NCBI GenBank assembly: GCA_964639665.1
Contig: CAZXEU010000069.1
Location: 1-9,613 of the forward strand
DNA from: CAZXEU01 sp964639665
Lineage (GTDB): Bacteria; Bacteroidota; Rhodothermia; Rhodothermales; Bin80
Direction: 5' to 3'
DNA: 9,613 bases
Positions 1 to 5,956 of this stretch are shown one piece after another. Within the stretch, counting starts at the first letter, position 1, and every line of letters begins with the position of its first letter. The notes below the pieces were generated by a model. That model did no database searches and was not told the DNA's origin. It worked only from the letters and a program-made list of their open reading frames with translations. Both the position numbers and the translations under genes were made by a program.

Positions 1-37
1 GCGTAGAAGCAGGACCTGCGCATCCTTTACCATCTCG

Positions 38-78
38 CTTGTGGACTGACCGAACAGACCGGCCGGTCCACTCACAAG
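38..78. repeat. Imperfect inverted repeat (hairpin)
   Basis: CTTGTG (38-43) pairs with CACAAG (73-78), and GACCG (48-52) pairs with CGGTC (64-68). A four-base mismatched bulge separates the two helices and the loop is 11 bases. There is no T-tract on either strand close to the stem, so a classical intrinsic terminator is not indicated. It could be an operator or a structured leader; its function is unknown. Confidence 0.45.
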
Positions 79-92
79 ACGACGTCAAGTCC

Positions 93-134
93 CGTTAATT
101 TTAATTGTCGTCGCCGTTAATTCTAAATGTCGTC
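93..134. repeat. Two AT-rich imperfect direct repeats, 22-base period
   Basis: Bases 93-112 and 115-134 match at 18 of 20 positions; both start CGTTAATT and end TGTCGTC. The AT-rich cores stand out in GC-rich surroundings. GACGAC at 78-83 can pair with the GTCGTC ending either copy. The pattern could be a tandem regulator binding site or a short repeat beside a rearrangement point. The copies end within a few bases of where symporter homology begins (about 137). Confidence 0.55.
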
Positions 135-223
135 AATCAGCCTCCAATGTCTCGTCCAGCACACTCGTTGGCCTCTCTTCCGCCGCATTCAGTTCCGGTA
201 TTGCCGTCTACAACTACGAGTGG

Positions 224-1627
224 ATGGCAGCACTGGTACTGATCGTATTCATCATCTTCTTCCTTCCGTTCTACCTCAAGGCCAGGGTCTTCACACTGCC
301 CGAATACCTGGAGCGACGTTTCGACGAGCGTTCGCGCTACTATTTCTCGGGTGTGATGATCTTCATGAATATTATCATCGACACTGCGGCGGCGCTGTAC
401 GCCGGGGCTCTCGTGGTGCAGCTGATCTTTCCGGAAGTCTCGCTCTGGTTTTCCGTCGTCGTGCTCGGTGTCATTGCTGGAGTCTATACCATTGCAGGCG
501 GTCTGAAGGCTGTTGTCTACACGGATGCCGTGCAGGCGGTCCTGCTGTTTGCCGGGGCGCTGATGGTTGCCGTTCTGAGTTTCCTGGCGGTGGGCGGATC
601 GTGGGCGGATATAGCCGCTTCAGTTCCGGAGGCAGACCTGAGTGTAATTCTGCCGGCAAACGACCCCGTCATGCCGTGGCCCGGCCTGGTGACCGGCGTC
701 TTTCTGCTGGGATTCTATTTTTGGGGAACCAATCAGTTCATGGTCCAGAGGACACTTGGGGCCAAAGATCTGAATCACGGCCGCTGGGGTGCGCTCTTTG
801 CGGGCCTGCTCAAGTTACCGGTCATTTTCATCATGGTCCTTCCCGGAGTATTCGGCAGATTCTTGTATCCGGCCCATGAGTACCCGGCTCTGGCAGAGAA
901 TTCGGATCTCATTTTTCCGACCCTGATGTTCGACCTGCTCCCTGCAGGACTGCGCGGGCTCATCATAGCCGCTCTCGTGGCGGCAATCATGTCGAGCGTG
1001 GACTCGACGCTTAATTCCGCGTCCACCCTGGTGACCATGGACTTCGTGAAGAAGCTGCGTCCCTCCGCCTCAAATCGGTCTCTGGTAATTGCCGGTCGAA
1101 TCGTGACATTCAGTTTCATGACGCTTGCCATACTGTGGGCCCCGCAGATTCTGAAGTTTCCGGACATCTGGACGTACTTGCAGTCGACCCTGTCATATCT
1201 GAGCCCACCGTTTGTCGCCTGTTTCATCGTGGGAGTCTTCTGGCGGCGCGCCAACAGCAGAGCCGCGTTTCTGGGGCTTTGTGTTGGCCATCTGGCGGCC
1301 GCCGTGTTTTTTGCACTGAATCTGGCCGGTGTGCTCATTATCCAGACCGGCCCTCTAAGCGCTGACCAGCTGGCGTCAGGGGCTCCGGTGCTGCATTTCC
1401 TTTACCTGGCACCCATCCTGTTGCTCGTAAGTGTCGTGGTCATGGTAGCCGCGAGCCTGGCGGGCCGGCGACCTCAACCGGAGTCCGTGCGCGGCCTTAC
1501 GTGGTCAGCCGACTTTTTCCGAGAGGAAACGAGAGCTCTGCGGAGTTTGCCGTGGTACAAGAACTACCGCTACCAGGCGCTGGGCCTCATCGTCCTGATG
1601 GCCGGGATTGTGGGCATGTTCTGGTAG
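224..1627 (+). CDS. Sodium:solute symporter (SSS/SGLT family), 5'-truncated
   Basis: This is an inner-membrane Na+-coupled symporter of the solute:sodium symporter family (LeuT-like fold), importing a sugar or other small solute that cannot be specified. From ATG 224 it encodes 467 residues with many hydrophobic segments. Family landmarks visible are LPEYLERRF (25-33), YTDAVQ (99-104), FWGTNQFMVQR (166-176), and AAIMSSVDSTLNSAS (253-267). In the last of these, the SS pair (257-258) matches the Na2-site serines of vSGLT. Homology also runs upstream of ATG 224 in frame, from about 137 (ASNVSSSTLVGL, then the stretch ending YEWMAA). This is the unwound TM1 that carries the other half of the Na2 site. 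No ATG, GTG or TTG precedes it, and the usual first membrane helix and the stretch before TM1 are absent. The gene is therefore 5'-truncated, rearranged or mis-assembled; ATG 224 alone would lose half the sodium site. The family call is very secure, the start is not. Confidence 0.9.
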   Translation: MAALVLIVFIIFFLPFYLKARVFTLPEYLERRFDERSRYYFSGVMIFMNIIIDTAAALYAGALVVQLIFPEVSLWFSVVVLGVIAGVYTIAGGLKAVVYTDAVQAVLLFAGALMVAVLSFLAVGGSWADIAASVPEADLSVILPANDPVMPWPGLVTGVFLLGFYFWGTNQFMVQRTLGAKDLNHGRWGALFAGLLKLPVIFIMVLPGVFGRFLYPAHEYPALAENSDLIFPTLMFDLLPAGLRGLIIAALVAAIMSSVDSTLNSASTLVTMDFVKKLRPSASNRSLVIAGRIVTFSFMTLAILWAPQILKFPDIWTYLQSTLSYLSPPFVACFIVGVFWRRANSRAAFLGLCVGHLAAAVFFALNLAGVLIIQTGPLSADQLASGAPVLHFLYLAPILLLVSVVVMVAASLAGRRPQPESVRGLTWSADFFREETRALRSLPWYKNYRYQALGLIVLMAGIVGMFW

Positions 1628-1681
1628 GCCGTGAGCCAGATGTGGCGGACGTGCCTTTACGGGGCCTTTGCCGTCACGGCC
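1627..1681. terminator. Possible bidirectional terminator between convergent genes
   Basis: A perfect 8-base inverted repeat, GGCCGTGA (1627-1634) and TCACGGCC (1674-1681), spans the 29 bases between the symporter stop and the stop of the minus-strand lipoprotein gene. The left arm begins on the last base of the symporter stop codon. The right arm lies in the final codons of the lipoprotein gene. The 39-base loop is long and there is no adjoining T-run, so this is a candidate transcript-end structure, not a classical rho-independent terminator. Confidence 0.35.
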
Positions 1682-2472
1682 AGAATGCCGGCGTATCGAT
1701 TCTGCGTATTCTCGAAGCGGCCAGCGGCCGGCGCGTAGAGGCTCGAGATTGTGCCGTCTAGATACAAGGCATCGGTGCAGCCGAGTTCTTCGAGAAAGTA
1801 CCTGGTGAAATCGTGAAAATTGATGGCGCCCCGCGAGATCGCTATGACTATTGCGCCGTCCGGCCGGATGCCGATTCCACTTCGAAGCCGGCAGTTGGAG
1901 GAGTTCTCTCTGAAGGCGGGATGGACGATGCCGCGCGACAGGAGGAGTGGACCGGACTGCAGTGCCAGCATCAGCTCCTCCGGATCCATCGCGAATCCGG
2001 ACGATTCTACAATTCGGGCGCCGGTAGCCGTCAGGTAAAAGACACCGTTCGGCCTGAGGTAAAAGTTGCCCTCTCCTTCGCGCAGGTTAAGGGGTTGCCG
2101 CTCTATCCCGCGTTGCACAAACAGGCCGGTCGGTATGAATCCGGGCTCGTAAATCCCGGCGTTTGTAAGTGCCACCACGCTGTCGCCACGGGTCTCCACA
2201 TACGCGCGCGCCCTGTCCAGTGTAAGAAGCGGCTGGCCGTCCGCATCTTTCCACAATAGCTCAAGGCTGTGCCGGTCAAGATCGATTTGCACATGCTCAA
2301 CACCATCGCTAGTGCACGGACGGTTCTGCACGGCCTGTCTGAGAGAGGAGCATCCTGTGGCAGCAAGCACCAGGAGCATGCTGAGAATGCCCACCAGGGC
2401 TGCGCGTCGCACTGCCCGCGGGCTTGATACGCATTCGGAGCAGTCATGCAGCGCTGTGCCGGCAGAGGGCAT
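1657..2472 (-). CDS. Phosphodiester glycosidase (DUF2233/NAGPA-like) lipoprotein
   Basis: Members of this family share the fold of the mannose-6-phosphate uncovering enzyme NAGPA and act on phosphodiester-linked sugars; this protein's substrate is unknown. Motifs, numbered from ATG 2472 (271 residues), are NAGIYEP (104-110), then PTGLFV, PLN and GNFYLRPNGVFYL, QSGPLL (172-177), RSGIGI, and YLDGTISSLY (237-246), the counterpart of the LDGGGS motif. Near the N-terminus, RR precedes a hydrophobic stretch ending LAATGC, a lipobox-like site (Cys41). The protein is therefore probably anchored in the periplasm or outer membrane. The start is uncertain. ATG 2574 lies 9 bases after the acetyltransferase stop but adds an implausible Arg-rich leader. 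GTG 2412 would give an ideal 21-residue lipoprotein signal. No candidate has a strong Shine-Dalgarno. It probably sits in an operon behind the acetyltransferase gene. The family call is secure. Confidence 0.85.
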   Translation of the reverse strand: MPSAGTALHDCSECVSSPRAVRRAALVGILSMLLVLAATGCSSLRQAVQNRPCTSDGVEHVQIDLDRHSLELLWKDADGQPLLTLDRARAYVETRGDSVVALTNAGIYEPGFIPTGLFVQRGIERQPLNLREGEGNFYLRPNGVFYLTATGARIVESSGFAMDPEELMLALQSGPLLLSRGIVHPAFRENSSNCRLRSGIGIRPDGAIVIAISRGAINFHDFTRYFLEELGCTDALYLDGTISSLYAPAAGRFENTQNRYAGILAVTAKAP

Positions 2473-2583
2473 ATTCGTCCGCGAAGACGGGCAATTTCGC
2501 CGCGTGCGGGCGCCGAACGGAGGCTTGGGCCGCAATTCGTGCAAGGCCGTTCGTCTGCGGGTTTTCACGTGCATGTTGGCAAA

Positions 2584-3093
2584 CTAAAGCGTCTTGCCAA
2601 ACAGGCTAACTGCCTCGCCGCCGTTTGCTGCCGCATTGTCGGGCGTGGCCGTGAAGCCTAGTCCGCTGAGCGTTCGAATGGAGGCGAAGTTATCCGGATG
2701 GGTAATCGCCAGGATGCGCGCGAGCCCCCATTTCGCTCGGGCCTCCTTGAGTACTGCGCGCGCAGCCTCTGCAGCGAAGCCGCGACTTCTGTAGCCTTTC
2801 AGCAGGGCAAAGCCGAGATCAACGTCCGGCAACGAGTCACGCTTCAGCAGTCCGCAGATACCAATGGGGGTCTTGGCCTTCTTCAGTGCGACGCAGTACA
2901 TGCCAAATCCGAACCGTCGGTAACTGGCTGCAGGTCCTGACTCGATGTATGTGCGGGCGTCCGACACCGTACGCACTCCTTTGTCGCCTACGTATCGCAG
3001 GAACAAAGGCTCGTTGAGAAGCTCCTTTATGAATGCCGCGTCCGTAGACTCCAGATGTCGCAGTTGAAGGCGCCGCGTTTCAAGTACTGTCAT
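2584..3093 (-). CDS. GNAT N-acetyltransferase (RimJ/RimL-like)
   Basis: This is a cytoplasmic acetyl-CoA-dependent N-acetyltransferase of 169 residues, a normal length for the family. It begins with the RimJ/RimL-like pattern TRRLQLRHLESTDAAFI (6-22). Beta-4 and motif A follow (DVDLGFALLKGYRSRGFA, 90-107), where RSRGFA corresponds to the acetyl-CoA pyrophosphate-binding Q/RxxGxA loop. Motif B is HPDNFASIRTLSGLGF (132-147), with the usual N and S. The acceptor (ribosomal protein N-terminus, amino sugar, antibiotic or other amine) cannot be read from sequence. The open frame extends upstream to 3525, but that part lies inside the divergent regulator gene and is not GNAT-like, so ATG 3093 is chosen. 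A weak AGGT-type ribosome-binding site lies about 11 bases before it. The lipoprotein gene follows on the same strand and may be co-transcribed. Confidence 0.88.
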   Translation of the reverse strand: MTVLETRRLQLRHLESTDAAFIKELLNEPLFLRYVGDKGVRTVSDARTYIESGPAASYRRFGFGMYCVALKKAKTPIGICGLLKRDSLPDVDLGFALLKGYRSRGFAAEAARAVLKEARAKWGLARILAITHPDNFASIRTLSGLGFTATPDNAAANGGEAVSLFGKTL

Positions 3094-3125
3094 GGATGAT
3101 GGACCTGCGCGAAAGGCACGATAAC

Positions 3126-3157
3126 TTGCGCCTGCACGCGCGTTGCACGTATATAGT
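3126..3157 (+). promoter_or_regulatory. Candidate promoter of the HTH regulator, possibly overlapping a divergent one
   Basis: TATAGT (3152-3157) matches the sigma-70 -10 consensus at five of six positions. TTGCGC (3126-3131) is a possible -35, but at 20 bases the spacing is long. The same AT-rich island read on the minus strand offers TATACG, 17 bases after TTGGAG, for the divergent acetyltransferase gene. Overlapping divergent promoters next to a helix-turn-helix gene are a common autoregulatory arrangement. No operator palindrome is clear. Confidence 0.3.
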
Positions 3158-3826
3158 ATGGCAATTGCGACTCCAAACCGTAACGGCTCGCTGTTGAACT
3201 CCGGCAAGCCCCTCCTGACACTCTCGCAGGCCGCCACGAAGCTGGGTGTGCATCCGGCCACGCTAAGGCGCTGGGCGGACAGGGGAGATGTTCTGGTGGT
3301 GCTGACACCAGGAGGCCACCGGAGATTCCCTGTACAGGAGATTGAACGACTGTCCGGCTCGGACCACACTGCACTCGTGGCGGGCCTGGCACTCCAATCG
3401 GTCCTTGAGGAGCAGGCGCTCATGCGAACTCGAACCGAGCTGGCCGTTACCAGGGACGAGGGCTGGATCGCGGGCCTGAACGAAAGCGACCGCGAAGAGC
3501 AGCGCAAGCTCGGACGACGCGCCATGAGTCTGATGATGGAGTATGTCGCGGCCCCGGATGCAACGGATGATTTGCTGGCCGCGGCCCGCTCGATGGGCCG
3601 GGTCTACGCGGACGTCAGCATGCGCACGCAACTGGGCCTCAGCCAGACCGTGCAGGCCATGATGTTCTTCAGACAGAATGCAGTGGAATCCGTAGTAGCG
3701 CTGCCCGAAGCCGAACGGGCACGCCTGCCGGACAGGGAGCGGCTCCTGCGGCGCGTAAACAGGTTTCTCAATGCCGTTCTCCTGGGTGCAACCGCAAGAT
3801 ACGAAGAGGCGGACCCCTCGGGGTGA
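3143..3826 (+). CDS. HTH (MerR/excisionase-type) regulator with RsbRD-N-like domain
   Basis: This is a probable transcription factor of 227 residues. Residues 25-70 form a MerR/excisionase-family helix-turn-helix: LTLSQAATKLGVHPATLRRW (25-44), then the typical wing TPGGHRRFP (55-63) and EIERL. Residues about 95-222 are predicted helical. RKLGRRAMSLMMEYVA, AARSMGRVYADVSMRTQLGLSQTVQAMMFFRQNAVESVV and a helical tail resemble the RsbT co-antagonist RsbRD N-terminal domain. That suggests a sensory or protein-interaction module, but the match is from memory and is inference. No membrane segment or B12-binding motif is seen. TTG 3143 gives the longest form; ATG 3158 (222 residues) is the better start codon, though it may overlap the -10 element. 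It is divergent from the acetyltransferase gene across a 49-64 base spacer, so that gene and the regulator itself are its likely targets. Confidence 0.8.
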   Translation: MHVYSMAIATPNRNGSLLNSGKPLLTLSQAATKLGVHPATLRRWADRGDVLVVLTPGGHRRFPVQEIERLSGSDHTALVAGLALQSVLEEQALMRTRTELAVTRDEGWIAGLNESDREEQRKLGRRAMSLMMEYVAAPDATDDLLAAARSMGRVYADVSMRTQLGLSQTVQAMMFFRQNAVESVVALPEAERARLPDRERLLRRVNRFLNAVLLGATARYEEADPSG

Positions 3827-3833
3827 TCAAGGT

Positions 3834-3875
3834 GGCCCTTGCCGCATACACAAGGCGGCAGCCGTATAAAGGGCC
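3834..3875 (+). terminator. Nested hairpin just after the HTH gene
   Basis: GGCCCTT (3834-3840) pairs perfectly with AAGGGCC (3869-3875). Inside it GCCGC (3841-3845) pairs with GCGGC (3855-3859), closing a nine-base loop. GATCA (3825-3829) and TGATC (3876-3880) flank the structure and overlap the regulator stop codon. It is placed like a terminator, but no T-tract follows. Confidence 0.4.
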
Positions 3876-3881
3876 TGATCG

Positions 3882-3925
3882 CTTGCAGGATCGAGCAAGA
3901 GTGCCATCAATCCGCCTTGGTGGCA
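3882..3925. repeat. Two further small hairpins in the pre-fprA gap
   Basis: CTTGC (3882-3886) pairs with GCAAG (3895-3899) across an eight-base loop. TGCCATCA (3902-3909) pairs with TGGTGGCA (3918-3925) through eight pairs, one of them G-U, across another eight-base loop. Together with the structure at 3834-3875 they form a run of three stem-loops within about 100 bases. Their function is unknown. Confidence 0.4.
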
Positions 3926-4035
3926 TACGGGCCCCGTGACGCGAATCTGTCAGCGTCCGCCGCGGTCGGAAATCCATGCGCCCAAACGGCGGAAAAGCCG
4001 GCAGCTGCGTCTGCGGAGGAGCGTGCTCCCTGAGC

Positions 4036-4065
4036 TTGCGCAACTCTGAGCCCGGTAATACCTTG
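4036..4065 (+). promoter_or_regulatory. Candidate Bacteroidota-type promoter before fprA
   Basis: TTG (4036-4038) is followed 20 bases later by TACCTTG (4059-4065). This resembles the Bacteroidota -33 TTTG / -7 TAnnTTTG promoter, although the -7 element is imperfect. Transcription would start near 4072, leaving about 43 bases before ATG 4115 but almost none before ATG 4076. This is pattern-based and weak. Confidence 0.22.
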
Positions 4066-4114
4066 CAGGCTTCGAATGTGTCGTTCGCTTCCTGGCCAGA
4101 GCCACACCGTTAGC

Positions 4115-5494
4115 ATGATAGCCCAATCTGCACGCGTAGCCATCATTGGAGCGGGGCCAGCGGGGTTTTATGCCGCCGGGCATCTGTTCAAGCGAAAGGA
4201 CCTCTCGGTAGAGGTTGACATGTTTGACACGCTACCGACCCCGTTCGGCCTTGTGAGAAGTGGCGTGGCGCCTGATCACCAAACAATCAAGAACGTTACC
4301 CGCGTCTACGACAAGATTGCGAAAAACACCGGATTCCGCTTTTTCGGTAACGTGGAGTACGGCAGGCATCTAGACCTGGAGCAGTTGCGGCGCCACTACC
4401 ACATGGTATACTTCTCGACAGGTGCCCAGGTAGACCGGCGCCTCGGCATTCCTGGCGAGGATCTTGGTCGCAGCTATTCGGCGACCGATTTTGTGGCCTG
4501 GTATAACGGTCATCCGGCATATCGGGGCCTCGAATTTGACCTTTCGCAGGATTGCGTTGCGGTGGTTGGTGTCGGCAACGTGGCGGTCGACGTTTGCCGG
4601 ATTCTCTGTCGCACGACGGAGGAGCTTGCCCGAACGGATATCGCAGACTATGCGCTGGATGCGCTACACGAAAGCCGCGTGCGGGAAGTAATCATGCTGG
4701 GCCGCCGGGGACCCGCCCAGGCGGCATTTACCAATCCGGAGGCGAAGGAGCTCGGTGAACTGGTGGGAGCCGATGTCTACGTGCCGCCGGAAGAAGCCGA
4801 GCCGGATGCGTACACGCGCGAGCAGCAAATCGACAGGGCCACGACAAAAAAGCTGGCGATGATAAAGGACTTTTCCACGCGTCAGCGAACCGGCAAGCCT
4901 CGACGGCTCACGATCAGGTTTCTAGTATCTCCGGTAGAGTTTAACGACGACGGGACAGGCAGGGTAGGTGGTGTTCGACTCGTCAAGAACGAGTTGTATG
5001 AGTCGGACGGGGGACGGCTGCGTCCCCGGCCAACGGGTGAATATGAGGAACTGGCCGCCGGAACGGTATTTCGCTCTGTTGGCTACAGAGGCGTGCCGCT
5101 ATCCGGACTTCCCTTCAACGATTCCTGGGGCGTTGTACCGAGCAATAGTGGACGTGTCGTTGATCCTGAAACTGGTGATACTGTCGCAGGCATGTACGTC
5201 GGCGGCTGGATCAAACGCGGCCCGACCGGTGTGATCGGCACCAACAAGCGGGACGCTCTGGAGACGGTCTCGTCCATGTGTGAGGACTATCTGGCAGGCA
5301 GGCATCTTGAACCTTCAGAGCCGCAGCCGCATGCGGTGGAGGAAGCGCTCCGGAGGCGCCAGCCGGGCGTGTTCACCTGGCAGGACTGGGAGCAAGTCAA
5401 CGCTGCCGAAGTGGCACGGGGAGCCGAATCGGGTCGCCCGAGAGTCAAGTTTACCTCGGTGGCGCAGATGAAGGCTGTGCTGGAGCATGTGTAG
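4115..5494 (+). CDS. fprA: FprA-type NADPH-ferredoxin (adrenodoxin-like) reductase
   Basis: This cytoplasmic FAD-dependent NAD(P)H:ferredoxin oxidoreductase belongs to the adrenodoxin reductase family and moves electrons between NADPH and small iron-sulfur proteins. From ATG 4115 it has 459 residues, close to the mycobacterial FprA (about 456). The FAD Rossmann motif GAGPAG (12-17) is followed by the hallmark LPTPFGLVRSGVAPDH (40-55) and RFFGNV (75-80). The second nucleotide-binding motif is GVGNVAVDV (152-160), the NADP phosphate region is GRRGPAQAAFT (196-206), and the C-terminal FAD signature is GGWIKRGPTGVIGTNKRDA. ATG 4076 would add 13 residues and has a weak AGG six bases upstream. ATG 4115 is chosen because the family starts a few residues before the first GxGxxG, but both remain possible. 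No ferredoxin or P450 gene is adjacent, so the electron partner must be encoded elsewhere. The family call is very secure; the physiological role is open. Confidence 0.93.
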   Translation: MIAQSARVAIIGAGPAGFYAAGHLFKRKDLSVEVDMFDTLPTPFGLVRSGVAPDHQTIKNVTRVYDKIAKNTGFRFFGNVEYGRHLDLEQLRRHYHMVYFSTGAQVDRRLGIPGEDLGRSYSATDFVAWYNGHPAYRGLEFDLSQDCVAVVGVGNVAVDVCRILCRTTEELARTDIADYALDALHESRVREVIMLGRRGPAQAAFTNPEAKELGELVGADVYVPPEEAEPDAYTREQQIDRATTKKLAMIKDFSTRQRTGKPRRLTIRFLVSPVEFNDDGTGRVGGVRLVKNELYESDGGRLRPRPTGEYEELAAGTVFRSVGYRGVPLSGLPFNDSWGVVPSNSGRVVDPETGDTVAGMYVGGWIKRGPTGVIGTNKRDALETVSSMCEDYLAGRHLEPSEPQPHAVEEALRRRQPGVFTWQDWEQVNAAEVARGAESGRPRVKFTSVAQMKAVLEHV

Positions 5495-5956
5495 GGCATA
5501 GAACGTTCCCCGTCCGGCTGGCTACCCCGATGGCGCCGGTCTGAAGGCATGCCCCGTGCACCGCGACATTGCCACTGCTGCCGGCGGTCAATGTGGTGGT
5601 GGACGGTTCGTGCCGGCAACTGGATTCTCTGGCTTTCAAGCTGCCGACGGTGCCGTTTGCGGCACGCCAAATCCTTCGCCGATCTGGAGCCACAAAGCAC
5701 CGGATTCGTGCAGGCCTTGAGCGAGCGGCCGAATGGCGGCAGCTCCAGAGCACGCCGCTAATGCTGCGCCGTTACGGGTTGGCAGGGACGCACAAACTGG
5801 GCACGGAGTCGGCGGCTGGCAGGTTCACGCGACTGCCGAATAGCACCCATCGATCAAATCATCCTGAAGAAGGCAGCGCCCCTTCGCTCCAAACCTGTGG
5901 GCTCGGCCACTCACGACCCGCACCAGAGGCTTGCCGAATGCCGTGATTCCGCGATC
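5495..5956. other. Long intergenic gap between convergent fprA and GH16 genes
   Basis: These 462 bases have open frames on both strands (for example 5569-5946 plus and 5451-5753 minus). Their products are Arg/Ser/Pro-rich with no recognisable domain, signal peptide or supporting ribosome-binding site. A perfect six-base hairpin with a four-base loop lies at 5650-5665 (GTGCCG / CGGCAC), and another five-base stem at 5818-5837. Both flanking genes end here, so the region should hold two transcript ends, but no T-tracted terminator is seen. Remains of a decayed gene are possible. Confidence 0.4.
5650..5665. repeat. Perfect short hairpin in the fprA-GH16 gap
   Basis: GTGCCG (5650-5655) and CGGCAC (5660-5665) flank the tetraloop TTTG. 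The stem is six GC-rich pairs without an adjoining T-run. It may contribute to transcript ending or 3' stability for either convergent gene. Confidence 0.3.

Larger units (their letters stand above)
1..136. other. Non-coding or rearranged stretch upstream of the symporter
   Basis: No gene can be supported here. The segment contains an imperfect inverted repeat (38-78), then an AT-rich stretch made of two 20-base direct repeats (93-112 and 115-134). The symporter reading frame is open from 50 onward, but its translation before about 137 does not resemble the N-terminus of the SSS family and has no ATG, GTG or TTG codon. On the minus strand an ATG at 33 would start an 11-codon fragment running off the window edge, which is too short to call. 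The segment is either an intergenic region joined to a truncated gene or a mis-joined contig end. Confidence 0.5.
3827..4114. other. Intergenic region with serial hairpins
   Basis: No convincing gene lies in these 288 bases. A TTG-initiated 64-codon frame (3839-4033) has no family resemblance. The first 100 bases contain three consecutive inverted repeats, listed separately. A possible promoter for the reductase gene lies near the right end. A short untranslated or structured RNA region, or a weakly defined transcript end for the upstream regulator, are both possible. Confidence 0.4.

Noticed and set aside
93..134. Integron attC-like sites from the two GTTAATT-containing repeats
   Set aside because: GTTAATT does not fit the GTTRRRY core, no matching RYYYAAC partner was found, and there is no integrase or cassette array.
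127..879. 250-residue plus-strand open frame overlapping the symporter
   Set aside because: Its product is Arg/Gly/Cys-rich and unlike any family. The overlapping frame encodes clear SSS symporter motifs, so this is a shadow.
3094..3525. N-terminal extension of the acetyltransferase to position 3525
   Set aside because: The extra 144 residues are Ser/Arg-rich, lie antisense to the regulator's coding region and are outside the GNAT fold. The domain starts at ATG 3093.
3839..4033. 64-residue open frame in the gap before fprA
   Set aside because: TTG start without a ribosome-binding site, it overlaps the hairpin series, and the product is not recognisable.
5605..5614. GGTTCGTGCC resembling a tRNA T-arm
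   Set aside because: No acceptor stem, anticodon arm or correctly spaced partner strands were found around it.
5569..5946. 125-residue open frame in the fprA-GH16 gap
   Set aside because: No ribosome-binding site, domain or protein-like composition; it starts with a non-supported codon in a stretch open in several frames.
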